Shown: in pieces, positions 46,350-58,182 of the stretch
How the letters are laid out: the number at the start of each line of letters is the position of its first letter
How positions within the stretch are numbered: position 1 is the first letter of the stretch
Assembly: GCA_003439945.1 (NCBI GenBank)
Contig: QVRM01002206.1
Coordinates: 62,001 to 126,000 of the forward strand
DNA: 64,000 nucleotides
Origin: Dermanyssus gallinae
Lineage: Eukaryota > Arthropoda > Arachnida > Mesostigmata > Dermanyssidae
Direction of reading: 5' to 3'
Position numbers and translations under genes: made by a program
The notes under the pieces: model-generated
Seen by the model: the letters and a program-made list of their open reading frames with translations, nothing else
Database searches by the model: none
Told to the model about the DNA's origin: nothing

Positions 46350-47650
46350 GTATGCCAGCCCTTCAGGCCCATCCTCTTCATGCCCATCTGCTTCCTCCAC
46401 GCGGCGGCAAAATGTATGGAATACGTAATCCTGGTCAGACTCAACTTGGTGCTTGATGAGCGGAGATTCTCTCCGATACCCTATATGGGTTCTGGCTGGG
46501 CCGTTTCTTCTTTGATACAATCGAGCGCATCCTCAAACACGCAAGGCGAGACACGACCACGCGACCACGGAACTCGTAACTTTGCTCTGATCATGTTATT
46601 AAACGTTAAAATCGCATTTAATGCAGCACATTGGGGCATTCTTATGAGGGCCCTGGAGGATCGCCAGATTCCGCCTTACGTCATTCGAGTCGTCTTGTCC
46701 GTACTAACACGAGCACACCCATCAGGTCACGGCGAGGGTTTCGCAGTGCTTCGTTCTCGGCAATGTCCTCAGAAGACGGAGACGCTTTACCAATGGGCCA
46801 TAAGAAGACCTGCGGTTTTGATCTAGAGGTGGCGGGCCACCGAACGATAGAGGCAAAATACTTGGGCGTGAAACTGGTGCCTTACAGGAAAGGCACGCAT
46901 CGAATATGCCACCAAAAAGGAGCCCATGTCTCGCGCAACCCCTCAAAGGTTCTGCCAAGCGAAGAGGGGCAGGAGATGCGCGTCGTCGACTGCTGGCGGC
47001 CGTAGCAGAATCCATGTTCTTGAAGTCCAGGCCCACTCAATTCATGTTCTTGTAGTCCGGGCCCACCCAATTCATGTTCTTGTAGTCCGGCCCCACTCAA
47101 TTCATGTTCTAGCAGTCCGGGCCCATCCATTATATGTTCTTGTAGTCCGGGCCCACCCAATCCATGTTCTTGTAGTCCGGGCCCAGCCAATCCATGTTCT
47201 TGTAGTCCGGGCCCACCCAATCCATGTTCCTGTAACCCATTCCCAGCGTAACCGTCGGGTCCTCCGCGCCGCCCAACGCATCGTGGTCATTCGCATTTGC
47301 AGAGCCAGGACGGTTAGTACTGATATCCTGCTGGTGCTGTCACGTTAGTTCCCGGAGGATCTGCTCGCGGCGGAGCTTAGTAGCGCAATCTTTTCTATAC
47401 TTAAGCGATGGCCTTGAACCTCCACGACTGGGCCACCAATGGGTCCCCCCCTCCCTCTGCGACATGCAAGGAACGTGGACCCGCAGCCTCATCTCAGACT
47501 TACAAGCCTGATAAGAGGGCCTGGTACAGGAACTCTCACCTACTTCGTCACGCAGGCTCTGACGGCTCATGGCCAGTTCCAGGTGTACAGGCAGAGTATA
47601 CCATCAAAAGTACGTATATCCCACACACGTACTTTCACTGATGACATGTG
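46350..47650 (+). mobile_element. Decayed R1-like LINE containing an internal minisatellite
   Basis: In broken + strand frames: PICFLHAAAKCMEYVILVRL (the RP-I-CLL-x-x-x-GK block before RT motif A), MLLNVKIAFNAAHWGILM (motif A, with the usual Asp-x-Lys changed to Asn-x-Lys), RQIPPYVIRVV, then AKYLGVKL, and after the minisatellite TQALTAHGQFQVY, which matches TQVLTGHGNFESY of the 40.8-41.9 kb copy. Motifs B and C are lost. The 30-bp repeat array at 47,009-47,239 sits inside it. Confidence 0.75.
47009..47239 (+). repeat. Minisatellite, 30-bp unit, about 7.5 copies
   Basis: Units read ATTCATGTTCTTGTAGTCC plus GGGCCCACCCA with scattered substitutions (for example GGCCCCACTCA, AGCAGTCC). As 30 is divisible by 3, each frame repeats a decapeptide (for example HVLVVRAHPI), producing spurious repetitive open frames on both strands. 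Confidence 0.95.
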
Positions 47651-48080
47651 CCGCACCGCTGTGGCCATCGAGTCTAACTAAGAACAAAGCTTACCTGGAA
47701 CGCGTGGAATGTAAACTCACTAAACGGGTTGCATGTCGCTATTATGTTGGCCGGTCTCCGATGGGCATTGCCTACATCATTGTCATGTTTATCTAGATCA
47801 GAGAATGCTGTCCAAGCTGAGAAAGATTCTTCGTTTATTCAACAATATGTTCGCAGGAAAGCAAACGACAGGCAAGCAACATTGTTTCCGTGTTCATCGC
47901 ACGCAAGCGCTGCGCCAATGACCTATATCCATTGAGGATCTCTAGCCCCCATAAGTGCTAGGGGAAGCCAAAACAATGCATATATAATATACATTACCTG
48001 TACACAGATTTTAGCTGCTCATTGATCATATGACATTCATGCAAAATGAAGAATCCTTCTAGCCTTAAATAAGGCGTTTC
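47650..48080. other. Non-coding stretch
   Basis: Possibly continues the R1-like remnant to about 47,700. Nothing recognisable beyond that. Confidence 0.35.
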
Positions 48081-48083
48081 AAG

Positions 48084-48086
<3 letters not shown>

Positions 48087-48166
<80 letters not shown>

Positions 48167-48190
48167 AATATATATATATATATATATATA
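48087..48190. repeat. Compound (TA)n array, ~100 bp
   Basis: Three TA runs (48,087-48,120, 48,127-48,164 and 48,172-48,190) separated by short AAATAA / CAAA interruptions. It truncates a mariner fragment on its right side. Confidence 0.95.
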
Positions 48191-48480
48191 CCTTGGTTTG
48201 AATCTGCTCTGTCTGAATTTCTTCGATCGACTCTTCTTGGAAGCACCACTGGGAGGATTGGATTTCGCCTCGATGTCGTAACTATAGACGCATGACTCGT
48301 CTTCTGTTATCACTCCCTAAAGCAATCCAGAATCTTCTGCTACCGCCTAAAGGTTCAACTCAGATTTTTCCCGACAGGCGTTACTTTAATGGAAATTCAA
48401 TATCGCAGTTTGTAATATTTTCGCTATTAAAAAACAAATGATTTTCTTTTTAACACCGAAATTGATGCAAATTCGTTTAT
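48191..48480 (-). pseudogene. Mariner transposase fragment
   Basis: The minus strand encodes GVITEDESCVYSYDIEAKSN, then [20 protein letters not shown], matching the first catalytic aspartate region (VITGDESWVYGYD) of mariner-family transposases. The block CTTGGAAGCACCACTGGGAG is identical to the mariner remnant at 60.4 kb, so both are one family. The rest of the transposase is absent, cut off at the TA array. Confidence 0.8.
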
Positions 48481-49880
48481 CCTGTATTTTTGAATCCTTA
48501 AAAATCGCCGAACTTAATTTTCTTCACTTCGCGCCGCCACCGATTAGAGCGACATTTAGTCTGCGTGTAGCTGGTGAGTGGCACTAGGCAAAACAAACCT
48601 GAACCTTGATGATTTCGGTCTGGCAGAATAATTCAAAGTACGTAAGTAAAACGTGCCGATTCGCCCTAGGTAGGACCGAAAGTAACTGAAAAAATGCTAT
48701 GGGTGGAACCGAAAGTTATTTACCAACGTTAAAACCAATCTAAAAAATGAAAGAGTTAACCGATTTTTGTTTCTTCAAAAAATACTCTTCATTGTTAGCG
48801 ACAATCTTTTTCATCCTTAAACCAGGCTATCGATTCGGATTGCTGTATCGCGAGGAATATCTTCCTGTGTGTTTTTCTGTTTCTCTTTTTTCACTTCAGA
48901 TAGTTCTGCCGATGTGTCTTGCTAGGAGGCAACGCCCTTTCTATTCACGAGACTGTATCTTTTGAGACTTTGAAGGGTCACATAAACTCAGTCGATCACA
49001 GTAGACGCCCGTGCTTACTGTGATCTGTCGAGAAATTTGTGGTGCACGATGCCGTACTTATCCCACCAAACACAAAACAAAGCCTGGCGTGAATGGGTTG
49101 GTCTCTTTGGCCTCGCCTGGGAAGCCTGGCCTGGGCGCACGAGAATATTCCCCGCTTCACATTGTGGTCAAAGGCTCATTTTTGTCACAGGTCCAATTCG
49201 GTCCTGTTCGGCCTATTCAGTCCAATTACGGGCACTTGTTGTGTCAGTCAGGCTAAGAGGGGCATTTAACTAGACGCTCCACTTTGTTGCGCGCGCTTAA
49301 ATCAACAGGTAGCAATTAGTTCAATTTTGACAACCATGGGCGCGATGGCGATTGGCGATGGTTGTGTAATACACACCGAAGTAGTCCACGGCTAATTCGC
49401 TCGGGGATACTGTTTCACAAGTTTGCGCAAGCGGCTTCCTCGGGGCTCATCTAGAATGCTTAAGTTGTCGGAACGATATTTGGTGAACCAATTATAGGAC
49501 GAAACCTTGACGAAATGCTGTCCTGGCAAAATGCGGTCCAATTATTTTGGACAGTTTCCGCAGCAGTGAGACGGCTTCTAGAGGAGGGTGTTCCAGGTCC
49601 TCGCCCCAGTGGCTAGAAGTGACGAACGCAAGTTTTTAGGAGCGTAGAGGGATTATTAGAAATTTTAACAAAGAAGGATTTTCAGAACTGTGTAGTGAGT
49701 CCTCCTTGCTGCGTTCTACTGAACATGACTTTTTGTCATCTACCCGTCAGCCGGATGAGTGCATTCCTGACACGGTAAGAATTCGAATCAAAAAGAGCGC
49801 CAATTTAGACGAAATTTGCAATTTGCTCCACTCTTGTACTCGAATAATTTGGCTCTGGCTACAGTACAGGCTTAGCATTG
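48480..49880. other. Non-coding stretch
   Basis: AT-rich with a slightly GC-richer segment at 49,060-49,300. No gene or transposon motif recognised. Confidence 0.4.
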
Positions 49881-49881
49881 T

Positions 49882-49883
<2 letters not shown>

Positions 49884-49918
<35 letters not shown>

Positions 49919-50359
49919 TACAGAGGGAGAGAGAGGTTGTGAAATAACATATGTTAAACACAGATCTCGCGGTTGACATTGTTCATAAATTATATACATA
50001 TATATATATATACAGACAGGCCATATATACAGACGGTAGGGTATTTCTGAATACAGTGTCAGCGGAAAATGTATCGAGCGTCAACCACAGAACTATGGCA
50101 GTTGCATGTATGGTCGGTTGTATGTATGGTTGGCTATCCACATCGGACAAAGGGCGTCAGCAGTCGACACCAATTCGCTCACCTAGATGCCAATGTCTAA
50201 TTATGAAACCTGGCACCGGCGGTAAACAGCTGCTCCAAATAGCAACCAAAAGCTGTATCAATGCGTATTGCATTATAAATCTCACCGTCCTGACGGTACA
50301 GCTCCTGTATGTGTATTTATATCCACGTGTGTTTATATATATATATATATATATATATT
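49884..50359. repeat. Cluster of (TA)n arrays
   Basis: TA arrays at 49,884-49,911 and 50,335-50,359, with shorter TA runs near 49,993-50,013. The first is followed by a (GAGA) stretch. Confidence 0.85.
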
Positions 50360-50399
50360 CGGGTGAGATTCGGGTTTCACTCATTTCTACACATATATA

Positions 50400-51035
50400 A
50401 TCAATGTTTATTCAAGTCAACGTCTTGCTCTAATTTTATATATTCATTAGCACCAGTTGATCTCCTTGACGTTGTTGACGTTCCTTTTTTGCCCCTCCCC
50501 TTTTGTATAGGTACTTTGTTGTGTCTCTACCAAGTTCGAGCAGACAATAGTGTTAGTGAAAGTCGGGGAAGAATTAGAGAAGGGGGAAGGGGAACCGGCC
50601 TTAAGGGTAGAGAAAGATGTTCAGCAAACTTGTTGCAATGTACACTTTGGTGTTGGCTCCTGAGAAGGTCGGATGGCGGTAAAGACGTCGTGTGAACGAC
50701 GTGAGACGTCGTAGGTTGCGGAGTGTAGCCGCTTGAACGGCGGTTGGCTGGTGTCGAAGTTTTCCGTATTTTTTTAATAAACCTTACGTTGTTGAAAGCC
50801 ATTCAGTTGTACTCTGTGGTATCCTCTACTACGTAGGCAGAATATAGCATTTTCTGCTTACCATTTTGGTGGCAACGGTGGGGTCTCAGTTCGTCTTAAC
50901 GGGCGGACGCACAGACTTGCGGCTGGTGGCTTGAGATTGGACTGGATTGGCAGAAGTGAGTGACTCAGGACAAAATGGAGGAGACGGACAAAAAGTCATA
51001 TATATATATATACTTTTTTTTTTTTTATATATAGC
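50400..51035. other. Non-coding stretch
   Basis: No gene recognised. A short TA run and a T homopolymer lie at 50,998-51,034, immediately before the RLE-LINE fragment. Confidence 0.4.
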
Positions 51036-51342
51036 CGAGTCATTAGCCTTTTCAATGATCAGTGCTGGCGCGGCCCGGGCTGATTACGCTTCAGCTCTCG
51101 CCGAGGCGGACAAGATGAGAAAGTACCAGAACATCGAGTAGCAATACTGGTTTTACCCACTTGCCTTCGAGATTTTTGGCGGGCCAGGCCCGTCCACTCG
51201 AGGTTTGCTACAGAAGGTCGGAGCGCGACTAACTCTAGCCAATGGAGATAGGCAACCGGGCGATTTTCTCAGATAGCCCCTGTCGCTGGATCAATAAATA
51301 GTTTACAAATACAAAACTATATTAATTGTATAATAATAATAA
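51036..51342 (+). mobile_element. Truncated RLE-type LINE 3' end with TAA tail
   Basis: Encodes ISAGAARADYASALAEADKM then RKYQNIE-stop-QYWFYPLAFEIFGGPGP, matching the end of ORF2 of the 21.6-26.8 kb element (SRAETSKMRKYADL...FAFETMGGPGP). It then runs through a short 3' UTR with AATAAA (51,293-51,298) to a TAA run (51,330-51,342). Two in-frame stops. It is closer in sequence to the 21.26-kb fragment than to the full-length copy. Confidence 0.8.
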
Positions 51343-51403
51343 GAAGTAATTTGCTGTAGTGGCACATATATACATATATGCCACTACAGCAAATTACTGT
51401 AGT

Positions 51404-51459
<56 letters not shown>

Positions 51460-51478
51460 ACTACAGCAAATTACTTCT
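51342..51478. repeat. Nested palindrome with (TA)n core
   Basis: The 23-bp unit AGAAGTAATTTGCTGTAGTGGCA (51,342-51,364; key core TTTGCTGTAGTGGCA) recurs inverted at 51,378-51,397 (shortened), again direct in part at 51,398-51,406, and fully inverted at 51,456-51,478. The last two flank a ~50-bp TA array (51,405-51,456). It starts exactly at the TAA tail of the LINE fragment. Confidence 0.9.
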
Positions 51479-51479
51479 A

Positions 51480-53600
51480 CATTCAGCGTGCCCTACATTA
51501 TCACTTAATTTGCACAGATGTCGTTGAGTCCGCTGGATAGATGGAAATAGGCGCATGTTTTTATTTTGTACTACTTTGTATTAAAAAAATAGGCGCGCTT
51601 TGTCGGATTTCAGGCTCATACTTCAAGGAACCCGCGAAAGATGCAAAACGGGAGGGACAACTTCTTCGACATGCGTTCGAATATAGAGGGCGCTCGGCTT
51701 TTTGACCAATGCCGAATCATGACGGCACCCCGATATCTGTAGACGATGCTGAGCGGCCCTACGTGTCCTCGATGGTAGATCCTCTAAGCCCCGTTCTCCA
51801 CCGATTGTTCGGTTTAGTTCCTGTTCGCAATTACCCATTGGCCTAACGGAACTGTAAACGGGCATTGCTATTAAGACTCTATGCTAGTAAGCCTTATTTG
51901 CATGCACACGAGACACACAACTGCTAATCGAAGCTAAAGCGAAGAAAACCAGCATGATAAACAAGTTATGCCAATCTCGAACAAAAGATTTCTCAACGCA
52001 GCGCTAAATTGTCTGTACTGTGAAAAGAAGATGTTGTTTATTGACATCTACTTCAACATCGCCACTTTTAGCTAGATTCTGCAATAAAAAAAATGTTTTG
52101 ACGTTGCTCGAATACATTAGTTCCCTGTAGTCCTGTCATGTGCGCCCATCGTTGTGCAGGGCGCTAAAACAGGGCGGTGTAAAATTTTCCTTCGGCATTT
52201 GAGCCGTTTGGCGCTTGAGAGAAGAGGACACTGATCTCGCGAAGCGGCCAATTTTCTGTGCGTTCGGAGAATGCTTAATAAAATAATTTAAAAAAATCCC
52301 TGCCGTGGCCTAGTTATAGTTTGGTTATCCATTGACTACCTCAATAAATGTATTATGCGTTTTCATGGTTCGGCCTAGCATAATTTGCCCCGTTAATGTA
52401 GAACTAATACCCACTCATTCGCACAACACCGGCTACTCGGCCAGCCACAGGTTATCATCGCCAAAAACACGTTTTAATCCGGCACTAGCCTTATCAAAAA
52501 AATCGCCGCTTCGATACAGGCAGCAGCGGGATTACGGGTCCGGCTGCTAAGCATGTTATCTGTGTCACCTGCTAGCTTTGAGTGGTGAGTCTAGCAGCTA
52601 TATCCAGTGTGCCAACTTCAAATTTCACCGAGGCAAAAAGTAAGTGAGGGGGGCGAGACCGAATGAGAGAGCCACTGAGAGAAAACGCTACGAAATAACG
52701 TGTATCGTTATAAAGACGTAGGAACAGACGCGTGACGCTACCTGTCAAAGATTCTAGCGATAAGCAGCCTGCTCGAGAACGGGATAAACACAAGTGTGTC
52801 TGCGTTATCGCATTAACGTTAACTGCATGGCCGAGTAGCACAGAGAGCAAGGAAGAAGTAAGAAAAAGAAGCCGCGATCTAGAAAGATCACGATAAACAG
52901 CACGTGGGCCGGCTAACAAAGTTGTGCGTCGGATTCGTTTAGGACGCGATAGCCAGGGATGAAGTTCAACGGTGCTCACGAACGACGCTAAAAAGTTCAC
53001 TACTTCTTAGGCGATCATCTAAGCCAGTCAAGGTTAAAACCAAGGTCGAAGTGCGAGGAACTTGAACGGCAGATGATGATGATACAGCAACATGGGATCG
53101 ATCTCCTCTCCCGGGAAAGAACAGAGCACAGCCGAGCTCTCTTCCCACAAGTGAGAACGTTTGTGCAAGCAAGTTAGATAGATTGCTGGACGAGATCGGC
53201 GTGCATCCGCCACACGATACGTGCTTAGAGATAATAGAGTACGTGCGATGTATGTGGAGATTAATGAGAGGGGGGACGTGGTGCGACACACAAGCAAACC
53301 AACGTTTGAACGTTGAATGTCACGGATAGATGGAATGTTTGAACGTGGTTGCACATATGGGTATTTAGGTGTGGGCTGTTGGTTGACCAGCTGAGTTGAT
53401 AGATACAATCGATCAATCGGTGGTACTAGAAACACAAATGCCTGAAATACCACACATATATGAACATGCATAGGTGAACACAGGAGCGACACAGGTTGCT
53501 CGAACATACTATATCTAAAGTTGGCACAGATTCAAGATGTGTGTATTTCATATTATATGTAGATACGCGTGTTGGTCTACTAGCATGGATACCAATGGTT
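51480..53600. other. Non-coding stretch
   Basis: No gene supported. Overlapping minus-strand open frames at 52,572-53,507 have no domain, lie in different frames and lack splice-like junctions. Confidence 0.45.
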
Positions 53601-53609
53601 CGATCGATG

Positions 53610-53646
53610 TATATATATATATATATATATGTGACATCGATCTCGC

Positions 53647-53679
<33 letters not shown>
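53610..53679. repeat. Paired (TA)n arrays
   Basis: TA arrays at 53,610-53,630 and 53,648-53,679, separated by GTGACATCGATCTCGCATG. Confidence 0.9.
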
Positions 53680-53682
<3 letters not shown>

Positions 53683-54098
53683 TTTGCTTCTCATCCTACT
53701 GTTGTTGCGGCCAGATCCTTGCAATCACCGGCTTGTAATTAGCTTCCATGGGAGGAGGGGGACAGATGATCGTATAGAATTAAACACAACGTGCCTAAAA
53801 AAGTTTGTGGTCAGCTGGTTTGTGGTTGTCATCGACGACAGTTCGTTGGCCTTTTCTAGGCATCACCAGCAGCGGCTGTGGTTTGCGGTGTGTGAGTTTG
53901 TTTAACAGTAAATCATACTAGCCTGTACTAAGCTGCAGGTGATACTGGCGCAACGACGTTTGTGTCGCAGCGTTATGATGTTTCGTTGTAATGTTTTGTT
54001 CCTGTTTTCGTAGTAGTCGTCAATTCCCCTAGACAATCGGCCGGTCGGTCGGTCAGCAAACGACTGTCACGAGACAGTAAATCTAACACAATACCAAC

Positions 54099-54355
54099 AG
54101 TAGCAACAACGACAACCGCAACAATAACGACGACGGTGATGACAACAACAACAACAGCAGCAACAACAGCAACAATAGCAGCAACAACAGCAACAATAGC
54201 AGCAGCAACAACAACAACAACGTCAACAACAACAGCAACAACAGCAACAACAACAACAACAACAGCAGCAGCAGCACCAAAAGCAGCAACACCAGCAGCA
54301 ACAACAACAACAAAAGCAGCAACAGCAACAACAACAGTAACAAAGCAGCAGCTGC

Positions 54356-54389
<34 letters not shown>

Positions 54390-54600
54390 GCAATAAAAGC
54401 AGCAACAACAACAACAACAGCAGCAGCAGCAGCAATCATCCAGAATGATAGCAGCGTCAGCCGGCAAGCGTTAATAGCTGCACACCGCTGACATGACGCT
54501 GCTGCTGGCGCCGTCGCCAATGCCGGCGCCGCCGCTACTTCTACTGCTGCTGCTGTTGCTGTCGCTGCTGTCATTAACGTCTGTGATATCAGCACCACCA
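54099..54600. repeat. CAA/CAG triplet-repeat region
   Basis: From 54,099 to about 54,435 almost every triplet is CAA or CAG, with some CAN variants. A CTG/CCA-type triplet stretch follows at 54,490-54,645. The long poly-Leu, poly-Gln, poly-Cys and poly-Val open frames on both strands are repeat artefacts. This low-complexity block could be untranslated leader or flank of a nearby gene. Confidence 0.9.
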
Positions 54601-55062
54601 CCACTACCACGACCATCGCCACGACCATCACCACCACCACCACCATTACCAGGCAACAACAGCAGCATCAATAGCGGCCGTAGCGGCAAGCACAACGACA
54701 ACGTCCCAGCGTCGATCAACGACGACGATTTCAGTGGCCGCCCGCCAGCCCGCCCGCCCGCCATACGTTAGCAGTGGTGGTAGAAGTCGCCGCAGTGAGT
54801 GGCGGGTGGATGGGTAAATTGTTCGGTGCAGTCGTCAGCACTGAGTCGTCAGCAAACAGAATAGAGCAGATAGACATTCAGGCAGGCACGCAGACAGGTG
54901 TATACAGTGGCAACGCACAGTCCATCAACCACCGTGCTGTTAGCACCGTGTTGTTACTGGGATACTACTATTCGGCAGGCAGCTCACCTGACTATTGACT
55001 GGCTCACCGGCGAACAACTGAGTTACGGGCGCGCTCCGTGAGCCGCCGCCATCACCGCCGGC

Positions 55063-55105
55063 ATGAACTCGCGCGTCGTCTTACCGGTTCTGGCCGCCAT
55101 CGCTC
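55063..55105 (+). CDS. Candidate first coding exon (signal peptide), gene unknown
   Basis: ATG in a good context (GCCGGCATGA) followed by MNSRVVLPVLAAIA, a compact hydrophobic signal-like peptide, then a strong donor, CTC|GTAAGTGC, leaving one base over. About 200 bp of unrepetitive GC-rich DNA precede it and could be 5' UTR. I found no downstream exon that it must join. The phosphatase exon A frame has an upstream in-frame stop (57,633) and no obvious acceptor, so a join to that gene is not supported. Confidence 0.35.
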
Positions 55106-55299
55106 GTAAGTGCTCGCTGCTTGCTTGACGCAGCTTCGGTAGCAGCCAGCTGTTTTGTGATTGCATTCTCTATAGTCTCTCTCGTGTGTTAGCGCCCACA
55201 GGCCCTGCCGCCACCACGGGCGCCACCACGGGCGGCGCCGACGACCACGACAACAACGACAGCGACTAACTATAACTACCTCCGCCAGCAGCAGCAACA

Positions 55300-55520
55300 G
55301 CAGCTGTTGTTGTTAGCAGCTAACAGGACCACCGCTGTTGCTGGAGCCGGTGCCGGTGCGGAAACGGCAGTCGGTGACGATAATGGCCTTTTTTTATTGT
55401 TGGTATACGCTTTTTTTTCTATACGCCCTCACCGTGACAAGATACGAGAATCGAGATATGGATTTATGGAGTTTGTAAATATCGATGTGTGTGTGTGTGT
55501 TATGAATATTTATATACATA

Positions 55521-55566
<46 letters not shown>

Positions 55567-57300
55567 TATACATGTGCGCGTGCGTCTATGTGCGTCTATA
55601 GTGCTCGCATACTGCTACAGCTGCTTCTTCTTGGATTAGAACTACGACGGTTTCGTTTACTATCGTTGTGACTGCTGCTGCTGCGGCTGTTGTTAATGTT
55701 GTTGTCTTTGTTACAGCGACATCAATCAGATTGTATTCGCTGGCTGTGTGAACGAACGCTTCGACAAAATTTATGACCGACCATCAGTCAAACTCGCCCA
55801 CCCACCAGCAAGCAAGCAACCATCAATCAACCAACCAACCAGCCAATCAATCAACCAAGCAACCAGCCAATCAATCAACCAAGCAACCAACCAACCAATC
55901 AATCAATCAGGTTTCTCGGCAACATTGACAAGCGGGCGTCGCGAACGACGTCGGCAGAAACCGATCCACGTGACAAAGCGCAGATCGTCAATGACGCTGG
56001 TGGGGATGGATGGCGATGTAGTGGAGAGAGGATGTTTGACAGAACTTCTGGGCGACCGAGCCGTCGTCATCGGCGGTCATCATCAATATCAGCCATTCGC
56101 AGCATTATCTTCATGATTCTCATAAGCATGATGGTGATGATGATGATGAAGGCGATGATGATGATGATGACGATGATAATGATGATGAAGAACATCGATT
56201 GGTGACTGGTTGAAACGGCTGTCAACAACAAAGTGGAGCGCGAGCAAAATCTCCGGCAGCAGCAGCAGCGGTGGCAACGGTTGATGATGACGTCTGCCGC
56301 CATAGCAGTTAGCTAAACGAGACACGACACTGAGTGACAACCGACATATATCGGTCACGTTTGTCCACGCTTGGCGTTTGACTACGAGCAGCCATTCGTA
56401 TTGGCGTGTACTCTTACGTGTCACGTGTTACGTTACGGATGATGCGATGATGTTGATGATGATGTTGCCGTTGTTGCTGTTGTTGTTGCTGCTGCTGCTG
56501 TTTAGTAATTGAATTGATTTGGAAAAATAATATTAACAAGCAATTTGAAAATCAAAATTATGAAAAACAGGCATTCAAACGAGCCAGCTAAAAAGTCGGC
56601 GATAGCGGCGACAACAACAACAATGCCGACTTAAAACGACGACAATAACAGCAATAGCAATACCAGCAGCAGCAGCAACAACAACAGCAGAAACCGCACC
56701 AACTATTGCAAACAACTACCATAATAGCGAATACTCTTGGAACGGTAACGCCTGAATATATCTATACTCTACTCAATGTCCCATTGGTACACGTCCTTTC
56801 GTGATTACATGGACGCCATAAATACAACCGGGTCGAACCAACATGAGAGCGTATTTCTTCCACGACGCCATGCATGGGAGCAGAGCAGTGCGACGGCAGG
56901 TGCGGCGGCAGACCCTTACGCTCTTCGAAATTGTTCTGGGCGTCTCAATGTAGGTAGACGCGGGCGGGCACGCAGGAAACAGGGAAAGGTTTTCGGGAGT
57001 CAGTTCCAGGCTCTCCGCTGGGATACGCGAGATACGTTGTTGTCCGCCGACCGACCAGAAGCGGATTATTGCCGCATGCGCGCATGCTATCTAACCAGCA
57101 GGGCGAGGTGATGTCACCAACCGTGTCACGTACATATACTACGTGTGTATATAATACATACATATACGCTCGTTGGCTGGACGTAACGTCACGCCTAACT
57201 AGCGGCGATCGCGGAGGTGGCGGTTGCAGTGGTGACAAAGAATACGCGCCATTCATAACGTATCGGTTTTCTTACGTGTGTTCCATCTCTCTCTATCTCT
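55300..57300. other. Simple-repeat-rich region upstream of the phosphatase gene
   Basis: TA array at 55,523-55,560, CAAN tetranucleotide repeats at about 55,797-55,908, a (GAT)n tract at 56,129-56,189, a (GTT/GCT) stretch near 56,460-56,505 and a (CAA/CAG) stretch near 56,605-56,690. The 111-codon frame at 56,776-57,111 has no recognisable domain. Possible promoter or leader DNA, with no element pinned down. Confidence 0.5.
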
Positions 57301-57333
57301 CTCTCTTATATATATATATATTTATATATATAT

Positions 57334-57400
57334 GAAAAATATTGTGATGATATATTAATCATTGACGATACGTTTGCACACTCGGCAGTGCTCGCCTCTA
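57334..57400 (-). repeat. (TA)n-flanked conserved module, copy 3 (inverted)
   Basis: The reverse complement of 57,334-57,400 reads GGCGAGCACTGCCGAGTGTG then CAAACGTATCGTCAATGAT and TATCATCACAATATTTTTC, matching copies at 8.65 and 42.25 kb. A TA array lies on one side (57,307-57,332) and a short TA run on the other (57,402-57,415). Confidence 0.9.
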
Positions 57401-57695
57401 TGTATATATATATATGCTCGCTATCTATATATCATTATATTTAAACATTTATCTATATTGCTATTTCTCTCTCTCTGCTTCAATTTATACCTATATCTCT
57501 CTATTCCTAATTATCTCTCCCTCACTGTGACGCTCTCTCTCTCCCTCTCTCTTTTATTCTCTATGTCCGTATTGCATTGCTATCGGACACTGCATACCTC
57601 CCCCGACGACGCTTCCGTCCGGACCACAACGTTAAACCACAACGCTGAACCACGACGACCACGGGACAACGTCAACACCACGCCAACGCGCAACG

Positions 57696-58182
57696 ATGTG
57701 GCACCAACAACAAATCGCCAACGATCATGCGATTGGACGTGGCTCGGACAACAATAACAACAACAACCACAACCACAACCACAACAACGACGACAACGAC
57801 GGGCGTGCCCGCCGATCGTGGTCGTGGTCGCGGTCCCTAGTCGTGGTCACGTTGGCGATCGTCTTCGGCTGCGCCGGCAGCTCTTCGAAGTCGCCTGAGC
57901 CGGATCGGCTATCCGTTCACGACCCTCTGCAAGACCTCGACGAAGGCCAACATGCGTCGCATGTTGGCCCGCTGTCGACGGCCGCCGGCGGCCCGAAGCT
58001 CCTCCACGCTGCGCTGCTGATCCGGCACACCGTTCGGGCGCCTCGGCTGTTCCCGCCCAACGATCCGCTGCTTCGGCCCGACCTGTTCCCGCGCGGCATC
58101 GAGCGCAGCACCCGGCGCGGCTTGGAGGCGGCCCGGAACGCGTCGCTCGTCTGGAAGACATGGTATGACGATTGGCTATCAG
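57696..58182 (+). CDS. Acid phosphatase coding exon 1
   Basis: Asn-rich N-terminus, hydrophobic anchor and catalytic RHTVRAP. I end it at TCAG|GTTGGTGAG (58,182), which leaves one base. The alternative donor GTGAGC four bases later would break the frame with exon 2. GC content is far above that of the flanks. Confidence 0.8.

Noticed and set aside
47102..47348. Repetitive-protein open frames (MGWARTTRTW-type and HVLVVRAHPI-type)
   Set aside because: Produced by the 30-bp minisatellite inside a dead LINE. Not a gene.
52572..53507. Minus-strand open frames of 107-157 codons
   Set aside because: Different frames, no recognised motif, no splice sites joining them, and codon content like the surrounding non-coding DNA.
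53973..54646. Long open frames rich in Cys, Leu, Val, Gln or Thr on both strands
   Set aside because: All derive from the CAA/CAG and CTG triplet repeats. Every frame is open in such a tract, and no non-repetitive domain accompanies it.
56776..57111. 111-codon open frame upstream of the phosphatase
   Set aside because: No domain, no signal sequence and no convincing donor. Could be chance in GC-rich DNA.
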